Part shown: piece by piece, positions 1-8,354 of the stretch
Position numbering within the stretch: the first letter of the stretch is position 1
How the letters are laid out: each line of letters begins with the position of its first letter
From: Pontibacter populi
GTDB taxonomy: Bacteria; Bacteroidota; Bacteroidia; Cytophagales; Hymenobacteraceae
Assembly (NCBI RefSeq): GCF_019336435.1
Contig: NZ_JAHWXQ010000004.1
Coordinates: forward strand, 62,001-126,000
Direction: 5' to 3'
Length of the DNA stretch: 64,000 nt
Program-made: the position numbers and the translations under genes
The notes under the pieces: generated by a model
The model's input: only the letters and a program-made list of their open reading frames with translations
Database searches by the model: none
What the model was told of the DNA's origin: nothing

Positions 1-2786
1 CAACACAGGATAAAGTTATCAACTCTGACAGAACTGGCGCTGCTACCAGCGTTTCTACTGAGCAGATTGAGGCTCTACCTACTATTTCAAGAAGCTTAAA
101 TGACTTCACACGTCTTACACCACAGGCTTCTACAGCTGGTTCAGGTACGTCTTTCGCAGGTCAGAGCAACAAGTACAACAACTTCTCTATCGATGGTACT
201 GTAAACAACGACGTATTCGGTTTGTCATCAAACGGTACGAACGGTGGTCAGTCTGGTGTTCAGCCTATCTCTCTGGATGCTATTGAAGCTATCCAGGTAG
301 TAGTAGCTCCATTCGATGTTCGTCAGAGTGGTTTTACAGGTGGTGGTATCAACGCTATTACAAGAAGTGGCTCTAACAACTTAGAAGGTTCAGCTTATTA
401 CTTCGGTAACAACGAGAGCCTGGTAGGTAAGAGCAACGATGCAGCAAGAGCTGAGTACCCAGAGTACACAGATTACCAGGTAGGTGCAAGATTAGGTGGC
501 GCTTTATTAAAAGACAAACTGTTCTTCTTCGTAAACGGTGAAGTAACAAAGAAAAACCAGCCCCTTTTATTCGAACCAGGTACATCTACCTCAAACTTCA
601 CTGTAGAAGAACTTAACAGAATTGGTGCAGTTGCAAAACGCTTAGGTTACGATGCAGGCAGCTTCGGCTCTCAGACTGAAGAGACAAACAGTGAGAAGTT
701 CTTTGCCCGTTTAGACTGGAACATCACTAACAACCACCAGTTAACACTACGTCATAGCTATGTATATGGCGAAGACCTGGACCTTTCCAGAAACCCTAAC
801 ACAGTTCGTTTCTCAAACAACGCTGTGTTCTTCCCAAGCACAACTAACTCTACAGTAGCGCAGTTAAACAGCAACTTCGGTGGTACTTTCGCTAACGAAT
901 TTGTAGTTGGTTACACAACTGTAAGAGACAAAAGAACATACAATGGTAATCCTTTCCCAACTGTACAGCTTGACCTGTCAGGTGGTAGAAGAGTAACGTT
1001 AGGTAGCGAGGCATTCTCTGTTCGTAACCAGTTAGACCAGGATGTTCTTACTATTACAGATAACTTCAACTGGTTCTTAGGTAACCACACCCTTACTATC
1101 GGTACACACAACGAGTTCTACAAAACTTACAACCTGTTCATCCGTCAGGAGTTTGGTGCTTACCAGTACCGCTCTATCGAAGACTGGGAAAAAGTTGGTA
1201 CAGCTGCTGAAGTGGCACCTTACCAGTTCGACAGAACTTACTCTCTCACTGACAACCGTCAGCAAGGATCAGACTTTACTGCTTACCAGTTAGGTTTCTA
1301 TGTTCAGGATGAGTACGCTGTAATGCCAAACCTGAAAGTAACAGGTGGTGTTCGTTTAGATATCCCGACTTTCAACGATGAGCCAGCAACTAACCAGGCT
1401 TTCAACACTAAGTTTGCCAGCCGTGGTTTAGCTACTAACAAAACGCCAGGTGCTCAGCTTATGGTATCTCCAAGAGTTGGTGTAAACTGGGATGTATTTG
1501 ATGATGGTAACACACAGGTACGTGGTGGTTTAGGTATATTCACAGGTAGAGCACCATTCGTATGGATCTCTAACCAGTACACAAACACTGGTACAGTACT
1601 TGGTAGCGTTAGCCAAAGAGGTTCTGGTATGCCAACACTGCGTTTCAACCCTAACCCTGATACGCAGCCGACTTCAGGTTCACTTGGCCTGAATGAAAAA
1701 GTATCAGAAATCAACATCACTGACCCTGACTTCAAATTCCCTCAGTTGTTCAGAGCAAACGCTGCTGTTGACCAGAGACTACCAGGTGGCGTAATTGCTA
1801 CTTTAGAAGGTATCTACTCTAAAACAATGAACAACATCTTCTATCAGAACCTGAACCTGAAAGAAAATGGTAAGCTTGAAGGTAAAGGTGACACACGCCC
1901 TATCTTTAAAAAGGATGATGCTAATTTCAACGACATTATCTATTTAACAAATACAGATCAGGGTTACTCTTACAGCATTACAGGTCAGTTACAGAAGTCT
2001 TTCTCTTCTAACCTGTATGGTTCAGTAGCTTACACTTACTCAAGAGCTCAGGATGCTAACCCAGGTAACTCCAGCCAGGCACGTTCTAACTGGATCAACG
2101 TTAACCAGGTTTATGGTCTGAATGATGTTAGAGCTGCATGGGCTGATAACGATGTTCGTTCACGTGTAATTGCTGCTCTTAGCTACACTCTGAACTACGA
2201 AAACGGATCAGCAACTACAATCTCTGGTTTCTATAACGGTCAGTCTGGTGTTCCGCTTTCTTACATCTATAACGGTGACGTAAACGGTGACAACGGTACT
2301 ACTAACGACCTTGTATACATCCCGCGTGATAAGAGCGAAATCAACTTTACTGGTGATCAAGCTTCTAAAGATGCACAGTGGAATGCTTTCAATGCTTACA
2401 TCGAGAGCAACGAATACTTAAGAGAGAGAAGAGGCCAGTATGCAGAGCGTAACGGCGACAGATTACCTTGGACTAACCAGGTAGACCTGCGCTTAATGCA
2501 CGAAATTAAGCTGAACACAACTGATGAGAACTCTCATAGACTTCAGTTTACTTTCGACGTAATGAACGTTGGTAACCTGATCAACAAGGATTGGGGTCGT
2601 CAGTATGGCGCTAACTTCAACGCATACCAGTTATTAGACGTTGATCGTAATACTGCCGGTACTCCTACTCCAGCTTTCACTTATACAGGTAAAGGTTTAA
2701 CAGATGGTAACCCTTACTTCATGCAGGATTTCACTTCTCGTTGGAGAGGTCAGTTTGGTGTACGTTACATCTTCGGAGGTAAATAA
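1..2786 (+). CDS. TonB-dependent receptor, Oar-like (5' truncated)
   Basis: The frame is open from base 3, so the start, signal peptide and any carboxypeptidase-like N-terminal domain lie outside the window. What remains begins in the plug domain, with SRSLNDFTRLTPQ and NNFSIDGTVNNDVFG, the signature of Oar-type outer-membrane receptors. A long beta-barrel follows, rich in alternating aromatic residues, and ends in a final strand GVRYIFGGK. By family it imports large substrates across the outer membrane using TonB energy; the substrate cannot be told. Codon use is strongly biased (aac, ggt, cag, tta) and the CTATAG motif is absent, consistent with high expression. A strong hairpin follows the stop. 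Confidence 0.93.
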   Translation, partial: TQDKVINSDRTGAATSVSTEQIEALPTISRSLNDFTRLTPQASTAGSGTSFAGQSNKYNNFSIDGTVNNDVFGLSSNGTNGGQSGVQPISLDAIEAIQVVVAPFDVRQSGFTGGGINAITRSGSNNLEGSAYYFGNNESLVGKSNDAARAEYPEYTDYQVGARLGGALLKDKLFFFVNGEVTKKNQPLLFEPGTSTSNFTVEELNRIGAVAKRLGYDAGSFGSQTEETNSEKFFARLDWNITNNHQLTLRHSYVYGEDLDLSRNPNTVRFSNNAVFFPSTTNSTVAQLNSNFGGTFANEFVVGYTTVRDKRTYNGNPFPTVQLDLSGGRRVTLGSEAFSVRNQLDQDVLTITDNFNWFLGNHTLTIGTHNEFYKTYNLFIRQEFGAYQYRSIEDWEKVGTAAEVAPYQFDRTYSLTDNRQQGSDFTAYQLGFYVQDEYAVMPNLKVTGGVRLDIPTFNDEPATNQAFNTKFASRGLATNKTPGAQLMVSPRVGVNWDVFDDGNTQVRGGLGIFTGRAPFVWISNQYTNTGTVLGSVSQRGSGMPTLRFNPNPDTQPTSGSLGLNEKVSEINITDPDFKFPQLFRANAAVDQRLPGGVIATLEGIYSKTMNNIFYQNLNLKENGKLEGKGDTRPIFKKDDANFNDIIYLTNTDQGYSYSITGQLQKSFSSNLYGSVAYTYSRAQDANPGNSSQARSNWINVNQVYGLNDVRAAWADNDVRSRVIAALSYTLNYENGSATTISGFYNGQSGVPLSYIYNGDVNGDNGTTNDLVYIPRDKSEINFTGDQASKDAQWNAFNAYIESNEYLRERRGQYAERNGDRLPWTNQVDLRLMHEIKLNTTDENSHRLQFTFDVMNVGNLINKDWGRQYGANFNAYQLLDVDRNTAGTPTPAFTYTGKGLTDGNPYFMQDFTSRWRGQFGVRYIFGGK

Positions 2787-2795
2787 GCGCCTGAC

Positions 2796-2845
2796 TATAT
2801 AAAACAAAAAGGGAGAGCAATTGCTCTCCCTTTTTGTTTTATATA
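2796..2845 (+). terminator. Perfect 50-bp palindromic terminator
   Basis: Two 25-nt arms are exactly complementary with no spacer. The GC-rich centre (gggagagcaattgctctccc) is flanked by A-rich then T-rich tracts, so it can terminate in either direction. It lies directly after the TonB receptor stop codon. Confidence 0.85.
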
Positions 2846-2895
2846 AAAACCTGCATAAATAATCGCTGCGAATTTCAGAATATCAAAATTTAGTC

Positions 2896-2903
2896 TATTT
2901 TTG
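2896..2903 (+). promoter_or_regulatory. Putative promoter -7 box for tRNA-Ala
   Basis: TATTTTTG matches the Bacteroidota -7 consensus TAnnTTTG and ends 11 nt before the mature tRNA. No clear -33 TTG is seen at the usual distance. Confidence 0.5.
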
Positions 2904-2914
2904 TAGCACCATAA

Positions 2915-2991
<77 letters not shown>

Positions 2992-2993
2992 AA

Positions 2994-3020
2994 GGCAACT
3001 ATAACTATAGTTGCCTTTTT
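2994..3020 (+). terminator. Rho-independent terminator of tRNA-Ala
   Basis: Stem ggcaactata / tatagttgcc with a 2-nt loop is followed by seven Ts. The stem is built from two inverted copies of the AACTATA motif that is iterated across the window. Confidence 0.85.
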
Positions 3021-3052
3021 TTGTTTTATCTCTCATATATAGTTAAAAACTA

Positions 3053-3060
3053 TACTTTTG
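3053..3060 (+). promoter_or_regulatory. Putative -7 box upstream of the 220-aa outer-membrane protein
   Basis: TACTTTTG matches TAnnTTTG on the coding strand, about 130 nt before the start codon. No good -33 element is visible, so this is tentative. Confidence 0.35.
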
Positions 3061-3188
3061 TGAAAGTGTGCTAATGCTTTGGGGCTTTCTATACAAAGTT
3101 CTTTAGCTTAACTATAGATTCCTGATACTACTTCAGCCAAACTTAAAATTAACTACAAACTTAATATTTCAACTTTCAGCTACTGTTC

Positions 3189-3851
3189 ATGAAAAAATTA
3201 TTACTATCTGCAACCCTTATAGTTCTGGGATTCACAGCAACAGCTCAGGATATTGAGTCAAATCCTATTAGATTAAGACTTGGTGGGGGTGTTACAATGG
3301 CCACAGGAGACTTTAAAAGTACAGATGTAAACAATGATAAATCTGGATATGCTAAAAATGGCATCTTTTACTCTTTGAGTATTATCAAAGACGTGCATTC
3401 TAATTTTGCTATTGGCCTATCCTTCGCCAAAGGAACTAATAAGTTTGATAAAGAAACTTATCGGGATCATTTTATCAGAAGTGGCGTCTACCCTGTAATA
3501 AAAGCTGACAACTATAAATTCACCCATATGACAGGTGATATTTATGGCCAGGTTCCTGTAAATAATTCTGCTTTTTATGCTAAGGCATCTTTGGGTCTGG
3601 GCTTTTTAACATCGGGAGATATAGAGGCGACTATATATAAAGGCAACGAAAAGATGACTCTCAGCCGAGAAGATAAACGTGCCCCGAGTTTAGTTGCTGG
3701 TCTGGGAGCTGGTTTTCGCCACGACTTTGGCAAATTTGGAATGGGTGTGGAAGTAGCTTATACATATGGCAAATTAAAGTTTGATGAATCTTACAAGCAG
3801 CTTTTTGCCACTGTTAACAGTACACTTGGGCTTTACTACAGAGTCAGGTAA
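3189..3851 (+). CDS. Outer-membrane beta-barrel protein, porin family
   Basis: The 220-aa product starts with a signal peptide (MKKLLLSATLIVLGFTATAQ, cut before D). Short alternating strands follow, such as RLRLGGGVTMATGDF, AIGLSFAKGTN and FGMGVEVAYTYGKL, and it ends in LGLYYRVR, as small 8-stranded barrels of the OmpW/outer_membrane_beta-barrel type do. It is monocistronic, between the tRNA and a bidirectional terminator shared with cysK. No substrate or specific role can be assigned. Confidence 0.8.
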   Translation: MKKLLLSATLIVLGFTATAQDIESNPIRLRLGGGVTMATGDFKSTDVNNDKSGYAKNGIFYSLSIIKDVHSNFAIGLSFAKGTNKFDKETYRDHFIRSGVYPVIKADNYKFTHMTGDIYGQVPVNNSAFYAKASLGLGFLTSGDIEATIYKGNEKMTLSREDKRAPSLVAGLGAGFRHDFGKFGMGVEVAYTYGKLKFDESYKQLFATVNSTLGLYYRVR

Positions 3852-3930
3852 TTCAACCTCGTAACAAGAGATAGAGATAGTTGCTTTAGGAAATTTGCTA
3901 TAGCACTAAACTACGGCTTAATCAAAACAT

Positions 3931-3959
3931 AAAAGCCACAGTGGTTGCTGTGGCTTTTA
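3931..3959. terminator. Bidirectional terminator between convergent genes
   Basis: Arms aaaagccacag and ctgtggctttt are separated by a 7-nt loop. A-tract and T-tract sit on either side, serving both the outer-membrane gene on the left and cysK on the right. Confidence 0.85.
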
Positions 3960-3978
3960 CTATTTATAGTCTGGTACT

Positions 3979-4893
3979 TTACACAAAAAGCCCTTCTACA
4001 GAAAGGTAGCGTTCACCGGTATCGTAACAGAAGGTTAGAACACGGGCGCCTTCCGGTATTTCTTTTAGTTTTTGCGCAACAGCTGCCAGCGATCCTCCAG
4101 ACGAGATGCCAACAAAGATGCCTTCTTCGTGGGCTGCCCGCCGGGTATAATCAAAGGCGTCATCAGCTGCTACCTGTATGGTGCCATCCAGCAACGTAGT
4201 ATCCATAATGGCTGGTATAAACCCTGCTCCCACTCCTTGTATTGGGTGTGGTCCTGGCTGGCCGCCGCTTAGTACTGCCGAAGCTGCGGGCTCAACAGCA
4301 AAAACTTTTAGGTCAGGATTCCGGGCTTTCAGAACACGCGCTACACCGGTAATATGCCCGCCTGTTCCAACGCCGGTTATCATGTAATCAAACCCTTCCG
4401 GAAAATCCTGCAATATCTCTTCTGCGGTAGTTTCAATATGCACCTGTGTATTGGCTTCGTTCTCAAACTGCATCGGCATCCAGGAGTGATCATGTTCGGT
4501 TAAAATCTCTTTGGCCCGCTCAATGGCACCTTTCATTCCCTGTTCCCGTGGAGTCAGTTCAAGTCTTGCTCCATACGCGGTCATCAGTCTGCGGCGCTCC
4601 ACCGACATCGATTCCGGCATAACCAATATCAACTCATAGCCTTTTACAGCCGCCACCATGGCCAGCCCCACGCCCGTGTTACCCGATGTTGGCTCAACTA
4701 TAACGCTTCCTTTTTTCAATATGCCTTTCTGTTCGGCATCTTCAATCATGGCAAGCGCAATGCGGTCTTTTATGCTTCCGCCCGGGTTGCTGCGCTCCAG
4801 TTTCATCCAGACCTCTGCCTTATCGCCGAATAATTTATTGATGCGCACATGTGGCGTGCGCCCTATTGTGTCAAGTATAGTGGTAGCTTTCAT
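3979..4893 (-). CDS. cysK: Cysteine synthase (O-acetylserine sulfhydrylase)
   Basis: This 304-aa fold-type II PLP enzyme makes cysteine from O-acetylserine and sulfide in the cytoplasm. The PLP lysine is K42 in NPGGSIKDR. The substrate loop TSGNTG is at about 69-74, and the phosphate-binding glycine loop GTGGHITGV at about 172-180. The length is normal for CysK. It lies 10 nt downstream of cysE on the same strand, so both steps of cysteine synthesis form one operon. CysM is the alternative, but pairing with cysE and the compact size favour CysK. Confidence 0.95.
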   Translation of the reverse strand: MKATTILDTIGRTPHVRINKLFGDKAEVWMKLERSNPGGSIKDRIALAMIEDAEQKGILKKGSVIVEPTSGNTGVGLAMVAAVKGYELILVMPESMSVERRRLMTAYGARLELTPREQGMKGAIERAKEILTEHDHSWMPMQFENEANTQVHIETTAEEILQDFPEGFDYMITGVGTGGHITGVARVLKARNPDLKVFAVEPAASAVLSGGQPGPHPIQGVGAGFIPAIMDTTLLDGTIQVAADDAFDYTRRAAHEEGIFVGISSGGSLAAVAQKLKEIPEGARVLTFCYDTGERYLSVEGLFV

Positions 4894-4903
4894 AGTTATA
4901 TGA

Positions 4904-5737
4904 TTAAATAGAAAAATTGAGCACGTTTTCCGGTTCGGGAGCTTTGCGTACTTTTATTTGCGGATGATGATAAACGCGTGAATAAGGCGGAACACTTTCT
5001 GTAAGCCATACATTACCGCCAATAATACTACGTGTGCCTATTACAGTATTTCCGCCCAGTATAGTTGCCCCGGCATAGATCACGACATGGTCTTCTATAG
5101 TTGGGTGGCGCTTCATATTGGCCATACTTTTCTCCACACTGATAGCGCCAAGCGTTACGCCCTGATATACTTTCACATAATCGCCGATTACAGTTGTCTC
5201 CCCGATGACTACACCGGTGCCATGGTCGATGCAGAAGTACGCACCTATAGTTGCTCCGGGATGAATGTCGATGCCGGTACGGCCATGCGCAAACTCAGAA
5301 ATAACACGGGGCAGTAACGGGATATCTAACCGGTACATGGCATGCGCTAATCTATAAAGTGCAACTGCTTTAAATCCCGGGTAGGTCCGGATTACTTCTT
5401 CCATACTCTGGGCGGCAGGATCGCCGTGTGTAATAGCTTCCGCGTCGCCTAACAACATGCTGTGTATCTGGGGCAGTTCCTGCATTACGGCTGCTGCAAG
5501 TAAGGCGGGAGACTCAGGCAATGTACTTTTCATTCCATCCAATATCCGTTCCAGGCATTGCTGCAACAGTTGGGTATGCTCCTCAAAATCGGAAAGGGAA
5601 GTATAACGCTTTTCAGAAAGTGGCGGAAACAGTAATTGTATGATAGCTTCAGCAAAGTGGCAGGTAGCGGAGGCCGGGACCAGGTGGCGGGTATGCGTGT
5701 GGTCTTCGTACAGCTGTGCTAAAAAATCCTTATCCAT
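4904..5737 (-). CDS. cysE: Serine O-acetyltransferase
   Basis: The 277-aa product makes O-acetylserine from serine and acetyl-CoA, the substrate of the adjacent cysK. The N-terminal half is helical. From about residue 150 come hexapeptide repeats ([31 protein letters not shown]) forming a left-handed beta-helix. D157 and H172 have the spacing of the catalytic Asp143/His158 pair of E. coli CysE. The long N-terminus fits the EpsC-type enzymes of Bacteroidota. First gene of the cysE-cysK operon. Confidence 0.95.
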   Translation of the reverse strand: MDKDFLAQLYEDHTHTRHLVPASATCHFAEAIIQLLFPPLSEKRYTSLSDFEEHTQLLQQCLERILDGMKSTLPESPALLAAAVMQELPQIHSMLLGDAEAITHGDPAAQSMEEVIRTYPGFKAVALYRLAHAMYRLDIPLLPRVISEFAHGRTGIDIHPGATIGAYFCIDHGTGVVIGETTVIGDYVKVYQGVTLGAISVEKSMANMKRHPTIEDHVVIYAGATILGGNTVIGTRSIIGGNVWLTESVPPYSRVYHHPQIKVRKAPEPENVLNFSI

Positions 5738-5749
5738 AAACTATGTACG

Positions 5750-5777
5750 GCAATGTAAACTGGTTTGTGCATTTCAA
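5750..5777 (-). promoter_or_regulatory. Possible promoter of cysE-cysK
   Basis: On the minus strand a TTG is followed 17 nt later by TACATTGC, a weak match to TAnnTTTG, 12 nt before the cysE start codon. Confidence 0.3.
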
Positions 5778-5782
5778 AACAA

Positions 5783-5813
5783 AAAAAGGAGCCCAATGTT
5801 TGAGCTCCTTTTT
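5783..5813 (-). terminator. Terminator of the TQGYWKNH lipoprotein gene
   Basis: Stem aaaaaggagc / gctccttttt with an 11-nt loop ends in a T run on the minus strand, between the end of the 358-aa lipoprotein gene and cysE. Confidence 0.75.
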
Positions 5814-5846
5814 ATAGTTATAGTTACTGTAATCTATAGTTACTGG

Positions 5847-6923
5847 TTAGTCGCAGTGGCCCGGACCAACTTTACCATTGTTATAGGCATCCAGTAATTC
5901 TGCCCACGCTAGAAGCTCGCTTCTGGTTGGTTTGGTTTCTCCTTTAAAGTAAGCTTCCGCAGCATCCCAGGCAGCTTTTACATCTGCTGGTATAGATGCC
6001 CCTGATACTACGTTAAGTTCAGCAGCTATAAACTGGTGTGCCAGAATATAGTATGCGTCTCCACCTTTTGGAGCTGTGTTCAGTACAGTCAGGTAATTCT
6101 GGCCACTGTTATAGAACATCTTACCAAGATAGTCATCCCAGGCATTGTTGTATTGCTTCTTCTTAGGATCTGCATGGTTTTTCCAGTAGCCTTGTGTACG
6201 GGTGCAACCTGTTACTTCATCAGTTGGAGGTGTTACAGCTGTTTCACAGAACATGATATCATCAATAGCACCTGAACCTGAATAACTTTGTGTACCAGCC
6301 AATACTACTTTCATAGTTTTAACACCCGCAGTTTTCTTCAGATCAACTGTTTGCTTGCTGCTGTTGCCCAATGGTAACAGTTTTACCTTGTATAGTTCCT
6401 TTCCGTTTTCGTTGTAAAGGTATACCCACGAGTTGTCTTCATACGTGTCTATGTCAAGTACTTTCATAGACTCCAGGGTCATTGCTTTCGAAAAGGTCAG
6501 CATCATCTCGCCACCCCACTGGTTATCATTCGGGCCATCGCCATACACATTCGGATCATCTACCGGGTTAACACCAATTTCCTGGATGATCAATGTATTG
6601 CCCCATTCTGGTGTGTACAGATCTTCATCATCGCCGGTTATCTTTCTGGTGTCATAGATCATCGCCCTGTTATCATTCAGCATTTCACCGCTTGAGTTAC
6701 GGGCTTTATTATGCACCATTACAGCAACACCATTTGCTGAATTTACTCCTGTTATAAATTCTCCTACAGGAGCATTTTCAAAATCAATTACATCACAAGT
6801 GCCGGCAACTATAGCCTGGGAGGTTGTAGGGTTCATTTCTTCGATCTCGTTTTGAGATTCGCATCCCATAAAGGCTAATGTTGCCAGGCTCAGTAGGCCG
6901 GTCTTTAATAAAGTTTTTTTCAT
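5847..6923 (-). CDS. Lipoprotein with jelly-roll-like domain and C-terminal TQGYWKNH domain
   Basis: The 358-aa product has a lipoprotein signal peptide (lipobox AFMGC). Residues about 43-230 share a domain with the two genes upstream: CDVIDFEN, a DNRAMIYDT block, a DDEDL acidic patch, WGNTLIIQE, NDNQWGGEM, SMKVLDID and a closing SGSGAIDDIMFCE. Near residue 239 a second module begins, GCTRTQGYWKNH, a motif seen at the ends of many uncharacterised bacterial surface proteins, followed by a helical region ending in GPGHCD. Likely outer-membrane anchored. The acidic patches suggest Ca2+ or glycan binding (inference). No enzyme motif is seen. Confidence 0.8.
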   Translation of the reverse strand: MKKTLLKTGLLSLATLAFMGCESQNEIEEMNPTTSQAIVAGTCDVIDFENAPVGEFITGVNSANGVAVMVHNKARNSSGEMLNDNRAMIYDTRKITGDDEDLYTPEWGNTLIIQEIGVNPVDDPNVYGDGPNDNQWGGEMMLTFSKAMTLESMKVLDIDTYEDNSWVYLYNENGKELYKVKLLPLGNSSKQTVDLKKTAGVKTMKVVLAGTQSYSGSGAIDDIMFCETAVTPPTDEVTGCTRTQGYWKNHADPKKKQYNNAWDDYLGKMFYNSGQNYLTVLNTAPKGGDAYYILAHQFIAAELNVVSGASIPADVKAAWDAAEAYFKGETKPTRSELLAWAELLDAYNNGKVGPGHCD

Positions 6924-7148
6924 AGTATATAAATTTAGGTTTGAAGTTTTAACTTATACTTGACTTACACAAGCACGAAAAGTACAATTATTCACTACAT
7001 ACTGATACCATAAACTATAGTTTTAGCTACAGTATACAATCCTGCTAACTTTATAAAGAAACCTATAAACACATCATAAACGGATAGTATTACCAGGTAA
7101 ACCATTGGCCTGATGAAAAAATGAATGAAAAAAGAGCTAAAATAGAAA

Positions 7149-7180
7149 ACCCGTAATATAAGCTTAGTTATATTACGGGT
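7149..7180 (-). terminator. Terminator of the 235-aa lipoprotein gene
   Basis: Perfect 12-bp stem acccgtaatata / tatattacgggt with an 8-nt loop, followed on the minus strand by a T-rich stretch. Confidence 0.75.
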
Positions 7181-7218
7181 TAAATAAGTTTGCAGCGTTC
7201 TTACTGCTTATAGTTTGG

Positions 7219-7926
7219 TTATTTGTAGCAGATAGTACCTGGGCAGAACTGCACTACATCTATAGCACCTGAGCCGCCACGGCCATTCGTAGATTTAAAG
7301 GTAACACGCAACTTAGTTACACCAGCAACGCCCGGGCCAAGTACCAGCGGCTGGAAGGTGTAGGCACCAGTTACAGGTAAAACCATTGAATAAATAACGG
7401 TACCGGTAGCATCTAATAGTTCTAAGGTAGAGCCACTTTCATGTTCCTCGATATCAGCGATGTAAAGGCCACGCATCACTACACTTCCGAAACTGGAGAA
7501 GTCCATTTCTATACTGCCGCCTTTGTCGTTTATAGTTGAGTTACTGCCACGGTCTTCGCCAACAGTAAGAACATTACCTAACTGAAACGGACCACGGTTT
7601 ACAGCCATATAACCTGCGTTCTTCTTGTCAGGATTTGTGGTATCGTAAACCAAAGCTGCATTCTCCGATGTATTTTTTCCGGCAGCAAGGCGGGTAGCCG
7701 TGATCTTTACAGGCAGCGTGGTGTAGCTGTCTTTCTTTACTTTGATTTCGTCGATGTATCCGTTGGACTCTGAAAAATCGATGATGGTTGCACCCGGTAT
7801 AGTACCGAATTTTTTAGTATCTGAGGTAGTTAATGGTTTTACTTCAGCTTCTGTTTCCTGAGCGCAGGAAGCAACTAAAAGACTGGCAAGTGAAAGGGCG
7901 AGGGTTTTGTAGAAGATTGTTTTCAT
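7219..7926 (-). CDS. Lipoprotein of the local jelly-roll family
   Basis: The 235-aa product has a lipoprotein signal peptide (lipobox VASC). It shares the pattern of its neighbours on both sides: IIDFSES at the domain start, a NAALVYDT block (compare RAMIYDT/RAMIFDS), GNVLTVGED, a strand matching their SMKVLDID position, and a terminal GSGAIDVVQFCPG. It lacks the TQGYWKNH module. The three genes lie in a row on one strand, each with its own terminator, so they look like separately transcribed paralogs. Function unknown. Confidence 0.78.
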   Translation of the reverse strand: MKTIFYKTLALSLASLLVASCAQETEAEVKPLTTSDTKKFGTIPGATIIDFSESNGYIDEIKVKKDSYTTLPVKITATRLAAGKNTSENAALVYDTTNPDKKNAGYMAVNRGPFQLGNVLTVGEDRGSNSTINDKGGSIEMDFSSFGSVVMRGLYIADIEEHESGSTLELLDATGTVIYSMVLPVTGAYTFQPLVLGPGVAGVTKLRVTFKSTNGRGGSGAIDVVQFCPGTICYK

Positions 7927-8310
7927 GTCGCAACTAATTGTAAAGGGTAAATTTTAAATAATGTAGTTGCCGGAGGAGCCCAACTATAGCCAGGCGTATA
8001 TCATCAGAATTGTATATTTTAATGTCCCTTTGGCAAAAAACATTTCACCCTTGTACGGGCAGTTATTACAAAAAGGTTAGCCTGTTTTTAAAATAGTCAC
8101 TAAATTTTAAATTTATATACATATGGCTATTTTTTCATTATTGCACTAATTGCTGTTACATCATAGCTTTAAATTACTCCAGGGGCATTTCTGGCGTTTG
8201 CCTGCTGGTCACCAGGTTTACCTCCTGTTACAGAAAAAATTTAAAAAAAATCAGGTGTGCATAAGGTAGCTCCTTCTGTAAGCTATAGTTTATAGTTGAG
8301 GTAAAATAAA
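7927..8310. other. AT-rich intergenic region, no gene seen
   Basis: This stretch lies between two paralogous lipoprotein genes. Neither strand has a convincing coding frame. It has A/T runs and one scattered CTATAG motif but no clear promoter or repeat; it presumably holds the promoter of the 235-aa lipoprotein gene. Confidence 0.5.
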
Positions 8311-8334
8311 AAAGGGAAGCCTTCGCCTCCCTTT
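8311..8334 (-). terminator. Terminator of the duplicated lipoprotein gene
   Basis: On the minus strand GGGAGGC and GCTTCCC pair (one G-T) around a GAAG loop, followed by TTTTTTATTTT. Confidence 0.75.
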
Positions 8335-8354
8335 TCCTTTACTCTTCAGTTTAA

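Noticed and set aside
3945..4903. Plus-strand frames over cysK
   Set aside because: They are antisense to a clearly conserved PLP enzyme and have no features of their own.
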